DNA from: Opitutia bacterium
Lineage (GTDB): Bacteria > Verrucomicrobiota > Verrucomicrobiia > Opitutales > Seribacteraceae
NCBI GenBank assembly: GCA_018646565.1
Contig: JABGUO010000215.1
Location: 1 to 11,672 of the forward strand
Direction: 5' to 3'
Length of the DNA: 11,672 nt
This document shows positions 1 through 6,770 of this stretch, piece by piece. Position numbers and translations under genes: made by a program. Numbering within the stretch: position 1 is the stretch's first letter; every line of letters starts with the position of its first letter. Under the pieces are notes generated by a model. The model was not told where the DNA came from, did no database searches, and saw nothing but the letters and a program-made list of their open reading frames with translations.

Positions 1-1
1 C

Positions 2-1594
2 ATCTTTTTTTTGATCTCTCTCCTAAAGAGTTTTCTTATTGGCAAGCCACATATCCTTTTCATTGCGATTGATGATTTGAGACCGGAGCTTGGATGTTAT
101 GGTTCTCCGATTGCCAAGTCGCCCAACTTGGACAAGTTAGCAAAGGAGGGCCGGCGGTTTGACCGGGCTTACTGCCAGCAGTCGATATGCAGTCCATCCC
201 GTGCCAGCCTGATGACGGGTGCCCGGCCAGATGAAATTGGGGTTATTGAAAACACCGCTTATTTTCGGGACTTGAATCCGAATATCGTAACTTTGCCACA
301 GCATTTTATAAAAAATGGATATGAGGCGGTGTATTGCGGAAAAATTTATCACGCTCGAATGACAGACTATGAATATTCCTGGAGCCGGAAACCGGCCCAT
401 AATCAATGTCCAGTTAAAATGAAATGGTTGCCAGGTGGGTATGCCTTGCCTCAAAATCAAAAATTGTGGGTATCCAATAAGGAAAAAATGCTCGCTAAGT
501 ATGGCAATGAAGGCTCTGGTGGACTGATTCATGGACCGGCCTATGAGTCCGCCGATGTTCCCGATCATGCCTACTCGGATGGATACAGTACCAGACTAGC
601 AATCTCCACTCTGAAGGATCATAGGAAGAAAAAACCGGACCAGCCCCTTTTTTTAGCCCTTGGTTTTAAGAAACCGCATCTCGATTTTGTAGCTCCCAAA
701 AAATATTGGGATATGTATGACCGTGAGAAAATTCAATTGGCAAAACAAACGGACGAGCCAGTTGATGGAGCACCGACCGGATTACATGCATCCTTTGAGT
801 TGAGAACCCGTCATGGAATTCCTAAGAAAGGTCTTATCGGCCCGGAGTTAGCTAAAACTCTCCTACATGGCTACTATGCATGTGTTAGTTATGTTGATGC
901 CCAAATTGGATTGATGCTGGATGCGTTGGAAGAGGAGGGAATCCGGGAAAACACTGTTATTGTGGTCTGGGGAGATCATGGCTGGCACTTGGGGGAAATG
1001 GGAATTTGGGGAAAGGCTACGAATTATGAAATTGCCACCCGGGTACCTCTAATTTTTTGGACTCCGAAAATGAAACAGAGAGGAAAAGGGAGTCATGCAT
1101 TAGTAGAGTTGGTGGATTTATATCCAACTCTTTGCGACCTAGCGGGCTTGTCCAGGCCGATGCATCTGGCAGGCAAGAGCCTGCTCCCATTATTGGAAAA
1201 CCCGGATGTAAAAGGGAAGCAATATGCTGTGAGCCAGTTTCCTAACCCGGCATTACGGGAGTGGGCAGCTAATCCACTTTCTTTGGGAATGAGGAAGACC
1301 TTTTTTGGGCCTTTGATTGAGGAAGTGGAAAATCGTATCAAGCAGCAGCAGGGAAAAGGTTGGAATCGTGATCTTTTTGAAAATCATTTAATGGGCTATA
1401 CTTTACGATCTGATCGCTATCGTTTGATTGCCTGGTTGGACTACCGAGATGTGAATTCGGAGCCATTATTCCTGGAATTATATGACCACAAAAAAGACCC
1501 ACAGGAAACTCGTAACCTGGCCGGTGAATTTCCCGCTAAGGTGAAAGAATTATTGAAAAAATTAAGAATGAGTGGAATTGGAAAAAGGGGATGA
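2..1594 (+). CDS. Sulfatase, iduronate-2-sulfatase-like (5' end probably outside window)
   Basis: Alkaline-phosphatase-superfamily sulfatase, predicted to hydrolyse sulfate esters on a glycan, probably outside the cytoplasm. Residue numbers count from the TTG at position 11. Visible: metal-binding Asp21-Asp22 in FIAIDDLRPELG; the maturation motif C-S-P-S-R with Cys60 as predicted formylglycine; K111 and H114 in GKIYH; H223 in KKPH; D322-H323 in GDHGWHLGE; K335 in IWGK. This set and order match human iduronate-2-sulfatase (from memory Asp45/46, Cys84, Lys135, His138, His229, Asp334/His335, Lys347), so the subfamily call is fairly firm although substrate is not. The C-terminus has the usual sulfatase ending DPQETRNLAG. 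The frame is open through positions 2-10 (codons for I-F-F) and the first residues look like the end of a signal peptide, so the true start is probably upstream; the TTG at 11 is the only start codon visible before the catalytic domain. The stop overlaps the next sulfatase start by 4 nt (ATGA), implying one operon. Confidence 0.93.
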   Translation: MFFLISLLKSFLIGKPHILFIAIDDLRPELGCYGSPIAKSPNLDKLAKEGRRFDRAYCQQSICSPSRASLMTGARPDEIGVIENTAYFRDLNPNIVTLPQHFIKNGYEAVYCGKIYHARMTDYEYSWSRKPAHNQCPVKMKWLPGGYALPQNQKLWVSNKEKMLAKYGNEGSGGLIHGPAYESADVPDHAYSDGYSTRLAISTLKDHRKKKPDQPLFLALGFKKPHLDFVAPKKYWDMYDREKIQLAKQTDEPVDGAPTGLHASFELRTRHGIPKKGLIGPELAKTLLHGYYACVSYVDAQIGLMLDALEEEGIRENTVIVVWGDHGWHLGEMGIWGKATNYEIATRVPLIFWTPKMKQRGKGSHALVELVDLYPTLCDLAGLSRPMHLAGKSLLPLLENPDVKGKQYAVSQFPNPALREWAANPLSLGMRKTFFGPLIEEVENRIKQQQGKGWNRDLFENHLMGYTLRSDRYRLIAWLDYRDVNSEPLFLELYDHKKDPQETRNLAGEFPAKVKELLKKLRMSGIGKRG

Positions 1595-3099
1595 AGAAAG
1601 CAAAGTCATCAATACTAATTCTTCTTTTATGGGGATTGCTTTTTTCTCACGCGGCAGACCAGCCTAATATTGTATTGATTCTTGCCGATGATATGGGCTA
1701 TTCAGATTTGGGGTGCTATGGTGGGGAGATTAAAACACCTAATCTGGATCGTTTGGCTAAGAATGGAATTCGATATACTCAGGCTTATAATACTTCGAAG
1801 TGTTGGACTACCCGGATTAGCCTTCTAACCGGGTTGTATCATCACCGGAGTGATCGGAACTTTACGAACACTGCCCTGATTGGGGAAATCCTAAAACCTG
1901 CTGGGTACCGAACCTGGTGGTCGGGTAAGCATCATGCGGGTTTTAATCCATACGATCGTGGCTTTGATCATTTTTCCGGATTTCTTGGGGGTGCAATCAA
2001 TTTTTGGAATCCTGGAGATCAGGCAAGAAAAGGAGAAAAAGAGCCGGGGTGGCGAGCCGTTTATACATGGGCCTTTGATGATCAACTAATAAAACCCTAC
2101 ACTCCAGGGAAGGATTTCTTTGCCACCGATGCGATTTCAGACTGGAGCCTTGGTTGGCTGGATGAAAAAGAAAAAGCGACTGATCCTTTCTTTCTTTTCC
2201 TGTCATATAATGCACCCCACTGGCCATTGCATGCCCACCCCGAGGATATTGCTACATATGATGGGGTTTATGAACAGGGATATGAATTTATTCGTAAGAC
2301 TCGTTATGAAAGACAGTTGAAAATGGGTTTGTTTGATCGGGAGGTTGCTCCTCTCAGTAATCCAGAGCACGAGGAATGGAAATATTTATCAGATCAGGAA
2401 AAAGAAGAGGAAGCTCTACGGATGCAGATTCATGCTGCGATGGTGGACCGAATGGATCAGAATATTGGTCGCCTCCTTCAAAAGCTGGAAGAACTTAGAA
2501 AGTTGGAAAACACCCTAATTATTTTTCTTGTGGACAATGGAGCCAGTCATGAGAGACCGAGAAAAAAAGTTTGGGATCCTGCAGCTGTGTGGGGTAGTGT
2601 CGGTTCTTTTGAAGCGATTGGACAATCCTGGGCGAATGCAATCAACAGTCCCTTCAAGAAGTGGAAGGTGCAGGGTATGGAGGGAGGAATCTGTACTCCC
2701 ATGATTGCACATTGGCCGGAAGGGATCACATTACCTGAGAATACAATTTCACGTGAACTCTGTCACCTGATTGATTTGGTGCCCACTTTTATGGAATTAG
2801 CAGGGGATGAGGCAAAATATCCGAGTGAACTTCCAGAATTGGATGGAATTTCAATAGCCTCGACTTTTTCTGGGAAGAAATTGATGCGTACAAATCCACT
2901 TTTTTTTCAATACGGGAGTTGGCAAGCGATTCGCCAGAATCAATGGAAATTAGTGCAGCGAAAACAAGAACCTTGGCTGTTATACGATCTAGACCAAGAT
3001 CGGACCGAAACTCGTGACCTTGCCGGTAAATTTTCCGAGCGAGTTAAGGATATGGAAAAGTCATGGGAAGGTTGGGCAAGAGAAGTCGGTGCCAAATAA
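1591..3099 (+). CDS. Secreted arylsulfatase-like sulfatase with C-W-T-T-R active-site motif
   Basis: Second sulfatase of the tandem pair, 502 aa. Residues 1-22 form a Sec signal peptide (KK, then ILILLLWGLLF, then SHAA before DQPN), so it acts in the periplasm or outside. Catalytic-domain landmarks: Asp33-Asp34 in LILADDMGYSDLG; Cys71 and Arg75 in KCWTTRISLLTG; K113-H114 in SGKHH; H210 in APHWPLH; D315-N316 in FLVDNGAS; the Lys-rich FKKWKVQGMEGG before the HWPEGI strand; and the terminal DRTETRDLAG. The pattern is arylsulfatase-like rather than iduronate-sulfatase-like, so the two neighbours probably remove sulfates from different positions. The position two after Cys is Thr, whereas the formylglycine-generating enzyme consensus has Pro or Ala there; all other catalytic landmarks are intact. 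The ATG overlaps the upstream stop by 4 nt and follows a purine-rich GGAAAAAGGGG, which suits translational coupling. Family call firm, substrate unknown. Confidence 0.93.
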   Translation: MKKAKSSILILLLWGLLFSHAADQPNIVLILADDMGYSDLGCYGGEIKTPNLDRLAKNGIRYTQAYNTSKCWTTRISLLTGLYHHRSDRNFTNTALIGEILKPAGYRTWWSGKHHAGFNPYDRGFDHFSGFLGGAINFWNPGDQARKGEKEPGWRAVYTWAFDDQLIKPYTPGKDFFATDAISDWSLGWLDEKEKATDPFFLFLSYNAPHWPLHAHPEDIATYDGVYEQGYEFIRKTRYERQLKMGLFDREVAPLSNPEHEEWKYLSDQEKEEEALRMQIHAAMVDRMDQNIGRLLQKLEELRKLENTLIIFLVDNGASHERPRKKVWDPAAVWGSVGSFEAIGQSWANAINSPFKKWKVQGMEGGICTPMIAHWPEGITLPENTISRELCHLIDLVPTFMELAGDEAKYPSELPELDGISIASTFSGKKLMRTNPLFFQYGSWQAIRQNQWKLVQRKQEPWLLYDLDQDRTETRDLAGKFSERVKDMEKSWEGWAREVGAK

Positions 3100-3155
3100 T
3101 GGAATGGGTAGAACCTGACTGATTTTATTTGCGAACTATGTGACATTTGAAAAAA

Positions 3156-3179
3156 ACTTTACTCAAGTTTTGAGAAAGT
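3156..3179 (-). terminator. Hairpin with T-run on the minus strand, possible terminator
   Basis: In the 130-nt gap after the second sulfatase, ACTTT-a-CTCAA (3156-3166) is complementary to TTGAG-AAAGT (3170-3179), giving a 10-bp stem with one bulged base and a 3-nt loop. Read on the minus strand the stem is directly followed by a run of Ts (complement of the A-run at 3150-3156). That is intrinsic-terminator layout for leftward transcription, for example read-through from the leftward gene at 5082-5837. On the plus strand no T-run follows, so it is unlikely to end the sulfatase transcript. The stem is AT-rich and could be chance. Confidence 0.28.
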
Positions 3180-3229
3180 GTTGTGAATTCAAATGTAATT
3201 ACTCAATAGTCAATAAATAACCAGCTTTT

Positions 3230-3979
3230 ATGATCCAGCGAATCTTTCTCTTTCTTTTATTACTATCACAGATCGGACAAATTTGTCACGGTGAGACCCA
3301 AGGTCCAACTCATACAGACTTGCGGTATAGTGGTGACTATAAACGAAGCCAAATGGACTTATGGTTGGCTAAATCAAAAAAGCCGACTCCTTTGGTGGTA
3401 AATTTTCATGGCGGTGGGTTTAGGGTTGGCGATAAAAGATCTTTTCAGAGGAATTCCATGTTGCAAAATAATTTACCGAAAGGAGTTTCCTTTGCCAGTG
3501 TGAATTATCCTTATATTGATCAGGTGGAAGGGAATCATTTGAAGTTACTCGAGCATTGTGCAGAATCGATTAAATTTATTAAGAAAAATGCGGGTAAATA
3601 TAATGTTGATGAAAACCGAATTTCGGTAATGGGAAATTCAGCCGGTGCTTTAATTACCTGCTTTCTAGGTCATGCTCAAAATTTGGGAATTCGCTCAATC
3701 TACCCAATTCAACAACCCAAGGGCACACCTTTATTACTTCGCCATATTCGTGCAGACGGACCTCCCATTTTTGTTTATAATAGATCAGGTTTAAATGATC
3801 AGATTCATCACCCCAAATTTGCGTTGATGCTTCAAGGAAAATGTGAAGAAATAGGAGTTAAATGCATTGCTTATGGGATGGAGGGTTCAGGCTTACGAAC
3901 TTTACCCAAGAAAAAGGATGCGAATAGTTTGGCGATGCAATTTTTTAAGAAGTCCTGGAAATCCAAAAAAAATGAATAA
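3230..3979 (+). CDS. Secreted alpha/beta-hydrolase, esterase/lipase-like (short)
   Basis: Putative carboxylesterase-like protein of 249 aa, acting outside the cytoplasm. An N-terminal signal peptide (residues 1-21, IFLFLLLLSQIGQICHG) precedes the fold. The oxyanion-hole motif H60-G-G-G-F64 and nucleophile elbow G135-N-S-A-G139 (Ser137) are clear and place it near acetyl-esterase-type hydrolases. The C-terminal third is unusual: the segment with the acid residue reads LNDQIHHPKFA, and where the family normally has a catalytic His in a GHG-like turn the protein reads GMEGSGL. The histidine pair in IHHP may substitute, or the enzyme may be inactive. It is also shorter than typical 270-320 aa relatives, with little lid between the elbow and the acid region. 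It overlaps the lactonase gene by 8 nt. A role in deacylating the substrate glycan is inference. No Shine-Dalgarno is evident before the ATG (ccagctttt). Confidence 0.8.
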   Translation: MIQRIFLFLLLLSQIGQICHGETQGPTHTDLRYSGDYKRSQMDLWLAKSKKPTPLVVNFHGGGFRVGDKRSFQRNSMLQNNLPKGVSFASVNYPYIDQVEGNHLKLLEHCAESIKFIKKNAGKYNVDENRISVMGNSAGALITCFLGHAQNLGIRSIYPIQQPKGTPLLLRHIRADGPPIFVYNRSGLNDQIHHPKFALMLQGKCEEIGVKCIAYGMEGSGLRTLPKKKDANSLAMQFFKKSWKSKKNE

Positions 3980-4847
3980 CAATATTACAATTAGTCCAAT
4001 CGGTTCACGAGTATCCAAATGGGGTGAAGGTCCAATCTTTTGGAATGATCATCTCTTATATGTAGATATTGAAGGGCATGCGCTCATTCGATTGAATCCT
4101 GAAAGCGGTGACGAAGAATTTTGGGAAATGGGTGAGCGGATTGGAACTGTTGTCCCCCGTGTGGGTGGAGGTTTCTTGTGTGCGGGTGATTCCGGAATTT
4201 ATACTTTTGATCCTATCACTAGAGAGAAAGTAAATTTAGCTGACCCGGAAGCGGATAAAAGACCCGATAATCGATTTAATGATGGCAAATGCGACCCAAG
4301 TGGTCGGTTTTGGGCCGGCACAATTAGCACGGTTAAAAAGACTGGAGATGCCAATCTTTACATGCTGGATACTGAGAAAAACCTTAGTTTGAAAGTAGAT
4401 GGCGTAACCAATTCAAATGGTATCTGTTGGAACGCGGAGGCAACGTTGATGTATTATATTGATACTCCCACTAAGAAAATCATGGCATATCCTTTTGATA
4501 ATAGCTCGGGCTTTGTTTCTGAACCGTCTTTGGTGTCTGATACGGGGGTTCTGAATTTAGATGGCTCTCCGGACGGTATGACGATTGATTCGGAGGGTAT
4601 GCTTTGGGTGGTCATGTGTCATGGCGGAATGGTAGTGAGAATTAACCCGCAGAGTGGAGAGCTGGTTCAAAGGGTTGATGTTCCATGTGTGGAAACAACG
4701 GCTTGTGCATTTGGTGGAACAAACTTAGATCGCTTGTTCATAACCACAGGTGTCCATAAGTCTTTGCAGGAAGAAAATGCAGGGCAAGTTTTTGTAGTGG
4801 ATGGACTGGGTATAAAAGGAACCACTGCCTTTGCATTTGCCCAATAA
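3972..4847 (+). CDS. SMP-30/gluconolactonase/LRE-family protein (putative sugar lactonase)
   Basis: A six-bladed beta-propeller of the SMP-30/gluconolactonase family, 291 aa, expected to hydrolyse an aldonolactone or related sugar lactone with a divalent metal. Family landmarks in order: WGEGPIFW with metal ligand Glu19; the RFNDGKCDPSGRFWAG block (typical form RPNDGKxDPxGRFWAG); SNGICW with Asn149; GSPDGMTID with Asp201; and the closing AFGGTNLDRLFITT block. Glu19, Asn149 and Asp201 correspond to the regucalcin metal ligands (Glu18, Asn154, Asp204, from memory). I chose the ATG at 3972 rather than the in-frame ATG at 3867: the extra 35 residues would lie wholly inside the upstream esterase gene, are rich in Arg and Trp, and precede the normal family start. 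No signal peptide is seen, so it is probably cytoplasmic. The 8-nt overlap with the esterase suggests coupled translation. With an SDR nearby, a dehydrogenase-then-lactonase oxidative route is plausible. Confidence 0.92.
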   Translation: MNNNITISPIGSRVSKWGEGPIFWNDHLLYVDIEGHALIRLNPESGDEEFWEMGERIGTVVPRVGGGFLCAGDSGIYTFDPITREKVNLADPEADKRPDNRFNDGKCDPSGRFWAGTISTVKKTGDANLYMLDTEKNLSLKVDGVTNSNGICWNAEATLMYYIDTPTKKIMAYPFDNSSGFVSEPSLVSDTGVLNLDGSPDGMTIDSEGMLWVVMCHGGMVVRINPQSGELVQRVDVPCVETTACAFGGTNLDRLFITTGVHKSLQEENAGQVFVVDGLGIKGTTAFAFAQ

Positions 4848-5085
4848 CTCGATTTCAAGGACCCAAAACCTCCTGTCGTTGGCACGGAATAGGAGAGGGT
4901 TTCGAAGAATTCAGCGGGGAATGGAGGTAATTTTTTCCTGAATATGAAAGAGCGGCCAAGGATCACTGGAAAGGTTATTTTAGGGCAACTTCCTTTGTTA
5001 CAAAGAAGGGCTCACCAATCGAAACGAAAGCATTTTTGTCATAGAAGAGGGAAAGCCCGGAGCAAAACTGGTTTCTGGGGGTTAA
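4848..5085 (+). pseudogene. Probable decayed 3' end of an unidentified protein gene
   Basis: This stretch carries no intact gene but reads like broken coding sequence. Directly after the lactonase stop the same frame gives LDFKDPKPPVVGTE then a stop. Shifting frame near 4890 gives GEGFEEFSGEWR, an in-frame TAA at 4928-4930, then about 37 plausible codons including ERAAKDHWKGYF and TKKGSPIETKAF. At a run of five Ts (5033-5037) one missing base would join this to VIEEGKPGAKLVSGG and a TAA at 5083-5085. The joined reading is charged and protein-like, unlike ordinary spacer, and ends 4 nt inside the opposing ThuA gene. I do not recognise the family. A weak hairpin at 4989-5008 (CTTTG-TTA-CAAAG core) lies inside it; no convincing terminator separates the convergent genes. 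Sequencing error at the T-run is possible, but at least two further lesions would be needed. Confidence 0.4.
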
Positions 5086-5837
5086 TTTGATTTCAGGCCC
5101 CACTTAACCGCATTAATGAGCAGTTGTTTAAATGCAGGTTTTTCAAAATCCTCGATGTGCCCCAAAGAAGTGTAGAAAATCTTCGCTTTTGAGGCAGTAC
5201 GGTTTGTCCACGCAACCGGTTCAGAAGGGGAGTCCTTGATTCTTCCCTGTAAAAGAACTGTTGAGCTTTTGGGTAAAGGGGAGTTTTTGTAAAGCGTCGC
5301 CGGAGTGGTAAAGGGAAGTTTTACATCTTGCAATATGGGGTGGGGTACTGGCTTCGAAAAATGTTCGATCGAGCAAATTTTTCCTTTGCCGTAATGGCCG
5401 TTATAATTTCCACCAATAATTTTCTTGTCCCATTCGGTCCATACTTGATGGCCTTTGGGGACTGGAGAATTTTTAAGATCAAAAGCATGTGATGTAGTTC
5501 GTATACCGATGATCGGTTTTCCCAATGATACATGATTTCGAATGAGGTTCATGGTTCTTTCCTTAAATGCTCTGCGACGAACGCTGATAAAAAGAAGATC
5601 AGAATTTTCAATCTTAGAGGAATTCTTGAGGATATTACGATTTGTTCCTTCTTTGGGAGCTTGGGAAAAATAGAGAATGAATTCCTGAGATAAATTTTTG
5701 TGTGCAAATGCGGGAACAGATTGTTCTGTTTTATATTCTCGCTCCGCGATAATAAAAGTAATGGTTTTCTTTGGGTTTGCAGTAATGGGATGAACGAACA
5801 AGAGTCCTACAATGAGAATGATAAAAGTATTTTTCAT
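5082..5837 (-). CDS. Secreted ThuA-like domain protein
   Basis: ThuA-like (class I glutamine-amidotransferase-like fold) protein, 251 aa. ThuA itself belongs to the trehalose-utilisation, 3-keto-disaccharide route of rhizobia; secreted ThuA-like proteins are abundant in planctomycetes and verrucomicrobia, with biochemistry largely unassigned. A signal peptide covers residues 1-20 (FIILIVGLLFVHPITA, then NPKK). Family blocks: SVRRR at 85-89, GIRTTSHAF at 111-119, WTEWD then GGNYNGHYG at 142-150, HPIL at 166-169, EPVAW at 206-210 and YTSLGH at 222-227 followed by DF, ending with the usual hydrophobic helix ending KWGLKSN. These cover the whole domain at normal length, so the gene looks intact. 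It is the only leftward gene, starting 149 nt from the SDR gene across a shared divergent control region, so co-regulation with the transport operon is possible. A role in handling an oxidised (keto-) sugar is inference. Confidence 0.88.
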   Translation of the reverse strand: MKNTFIILIVGLLFVHPITANPKKTITFIIAEREYKTEQSVPAFAHKNLSQEFILYFSQAPKEGTNRNILKNSSKIENSDLLFISVRRRAFKERTMNLIRNHVSLGKPIIGIRTTSHAFDLKNSPVPKGHQVWTEWDKKIIGGNYNGHYGKGKICSIEHFSKPVPHPILQDVKLPFTTPATLYKNSPLPKSSTVLLQGRIKDSPSEPVAWTNRTASKAKIFYTSLGHIEDFEKPAFKQLLINAVKWGLKSN

Positions 5838-5916
5838 TTTAAAAATTTATTAACGAACTGAATAAAGGTCGAGGGAAAGCAATGAAAAATATTTTTTACC
5901 GGGCAATCTTTTTATT

Positions 5917-5944
5917 TTGAAATATCAACTTGTGTTGATATATT
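5917..5944 (+). promoter_or_regulatory. Predicted sigma-70-like promoter for the SDR-transporter operon
   Basis: TTGAAA (5917-5922) and TATATT (5939-5944) are separated by 16 bp, matching 5/6 and 5/6 of the -35 and -10 consensus. The start codon of the SDR gene lies 42 nt downstream of the -10, leaving a leader of roughly 35 nt. This is the best promoter candidate in the AT-rich 149-nt divergent region; a second TATATT-like element at about 5970-5975 is a weaker option. No comparably good pair was found for the leftward ThuA gene. Confidence 0.45.
5922..5941. promoter_or_regulatory. Operator-like perfect inverted repeat inside the promoter spacer
   Basis: ATATCAAC (5922-5929), a 4-nt centre TTGT, and GTTGATAT (5934-5941) form a perfect 8+8 bp dyad. 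It fills the space between the predicted -35 and -10 elements, overlapping both, so a dimeric regulator bound here would block RNA polymerase. Spacing and symmetry suit a LacI- or GntR-class repressor, which are usual for sugar and uronate operons, but no regulator gene is in the window, so the class is inference. As RNA it would be a short stem without a following T-run on the plus strand, so a terminator is unlikely. Confidence 0.5.
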
Positions 5945-5986
5945 AAAAATGTTTCCATTTGAGAGATTTTATATATTCTAAAATTT

Positions 5987-6742
5987 ATGAATTTTTCATT
6001 GTCACAAAAAGTCGCCCTTGTCACGGGAAGCAGTCGAGGATTAGGATATGGGGTTGCACATGCATTAGGGAAAGCGGGTGCCAAGGTGGTTCTTAATTAT
6101 TTGAATGATCGGGAGTCTGCCGAAAAGGCTTTGGCAGGCTTAAAATCAGATGGTATTCATGCCATGCTCGTGAGAGCAGATGTTTCTAACCCCGAGCAAA
6201 TTTCATCCTTGGTTGAGGCTGTTGAAGAAAAATTTGGCTCTTTAGATATCCTTGTTCCCAATGCTACTCCGGAACAGCCACAAAAACCCATTGAGGAGTA
6301 TGATGCTGATTTTTACCGTCAGATGTATGATTTTTTTGTGATGAGTCCTTTTCATCTAACTCGTGCAGTTTTACCGGGGATGAAAAAAAGAGGACATGGT
6401 CGAATTATAAATATTACGAGTGAAGTCTTTCATTGCTCGGTACCCGAATTTAGTGCTTATGTTGCGGCAAAAGGCGGGCAGATTGGGTGGAGTCGAAGTA
6501 TGGCAAATGAATTGGCACCCCATGGAATTACTGTGAACACAGTGGCACCAGGGTGGATTCCCACGGAGCGACATGAAAATGATCCGCAGGATGCAAAAGA
6601 TGAATATTTAAAAACGATACCGCTTGGTCGTTGGGGGAAACCTGAAGATGTAGGCAATGCAGTTTCCTATTTTGCCTCTGATGAGGCTTCCTTTATCACC
6701 GGACAAACTTTGTGTGTAAATGGTGGACGCACGCCCTGGTAA
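5987..6742 (+). CDS. Short-chain dehydrogenase/reductase (SDR), probable sugar/uronate oxidoreductase
   Basis: Classical SDR of 251 aa, an NAD(P)-dependent oxidoreductase acting in the cytoplasm. The Rossmann nucleotide-binding motif T13-G-S-S-R-G-L-G20 is at the N-terminus, Asn92 lies in the NAT motif (classical NNAG position), and the catalytic residues are Ser145 (ITSEVF) with Tyr158 and Lys162 in YVAAK. The PGWIPTE segment and the ending ITGQTLCVNGG are typical of the family. Length is the normal 250 aa. The residues at the end of beta-2 (NYLNDR) lack the acidic residue common in strictly NAD-dependent members, so NADP use is possible. It is the first gene of the rightward operon, 28 nt before the sugar-binding protein gene, suggesting its substrate is the transported sugar or an intermediate. 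The exact reaction cannot be set from sequence. The start has no Shine-Dalgarno within 15 nt (ctaaaattt before ATG). Confidence 0.92.
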   Translation: MNFSLSQKVALVTGSSRGLGYGVAHALGKAGAKVVLNYLNDRESAEKALAGLKSDGIHAMLVRADVSNPEQISSLVEAVEEKFGSLDILVPNATPEQPQKPIEEYDADFYRQMYDFFVMSPFHLTRAVLPGMKKRGHGRIINITSEVFHCSVPEFSAYVAAKGGQIGWSRSMANELAPHGITVNTVAPGWIPTERHENDPQDAKDEYLKTIPLGRWGKPEDVGNAVSYFASDEASFITGQTLCVNGGRTPW

Positions 6743-6770
6743 AAAATTTAATCCTTAATTAAAAATCAAT

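Noticed and set aside
137..568. 143-codon minus-strand open frame within the first sulfatase
   Set aside because: It is antisense to a strongly supported sulfatase domain, and its translation shows no recognisable motif or domain.
3867..3971. Upstream in-frame extension of the lactonase gene to an ATG at 3867
   Set aside because: It would lie entirely inside the esterase gene in another frame, its 35 residues are Arg- and Trp-rich with no family similarity, and the ATG at 3972 gives the normal SMP-30 N-terminus.
4989..5008. CTTTG-TTA-CAAAG hairpin as a bidirectional terminator between the convergent genes
   Set aside because: The core stem is 5 bp and AT-rich, lacks a following T-run on the plus strand, and lies within a stretch that reads as former coding sequence.
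5077..5106. GGGG...CCCC pairing around the ThuA stop codon as a terminator
   Set aside because: The stem is only about 5 bp with a loop of around 16 nt, and no T-run follows on either strand.
6743..6770. TTAATTAA palindrome before the sugar-binding protein gene as an operator
   Set aside because: An 8-bp AT-only palindrome in an AT-rich 28-nt gap is expected by chance, and it does not match the dyad at 5922-5941.
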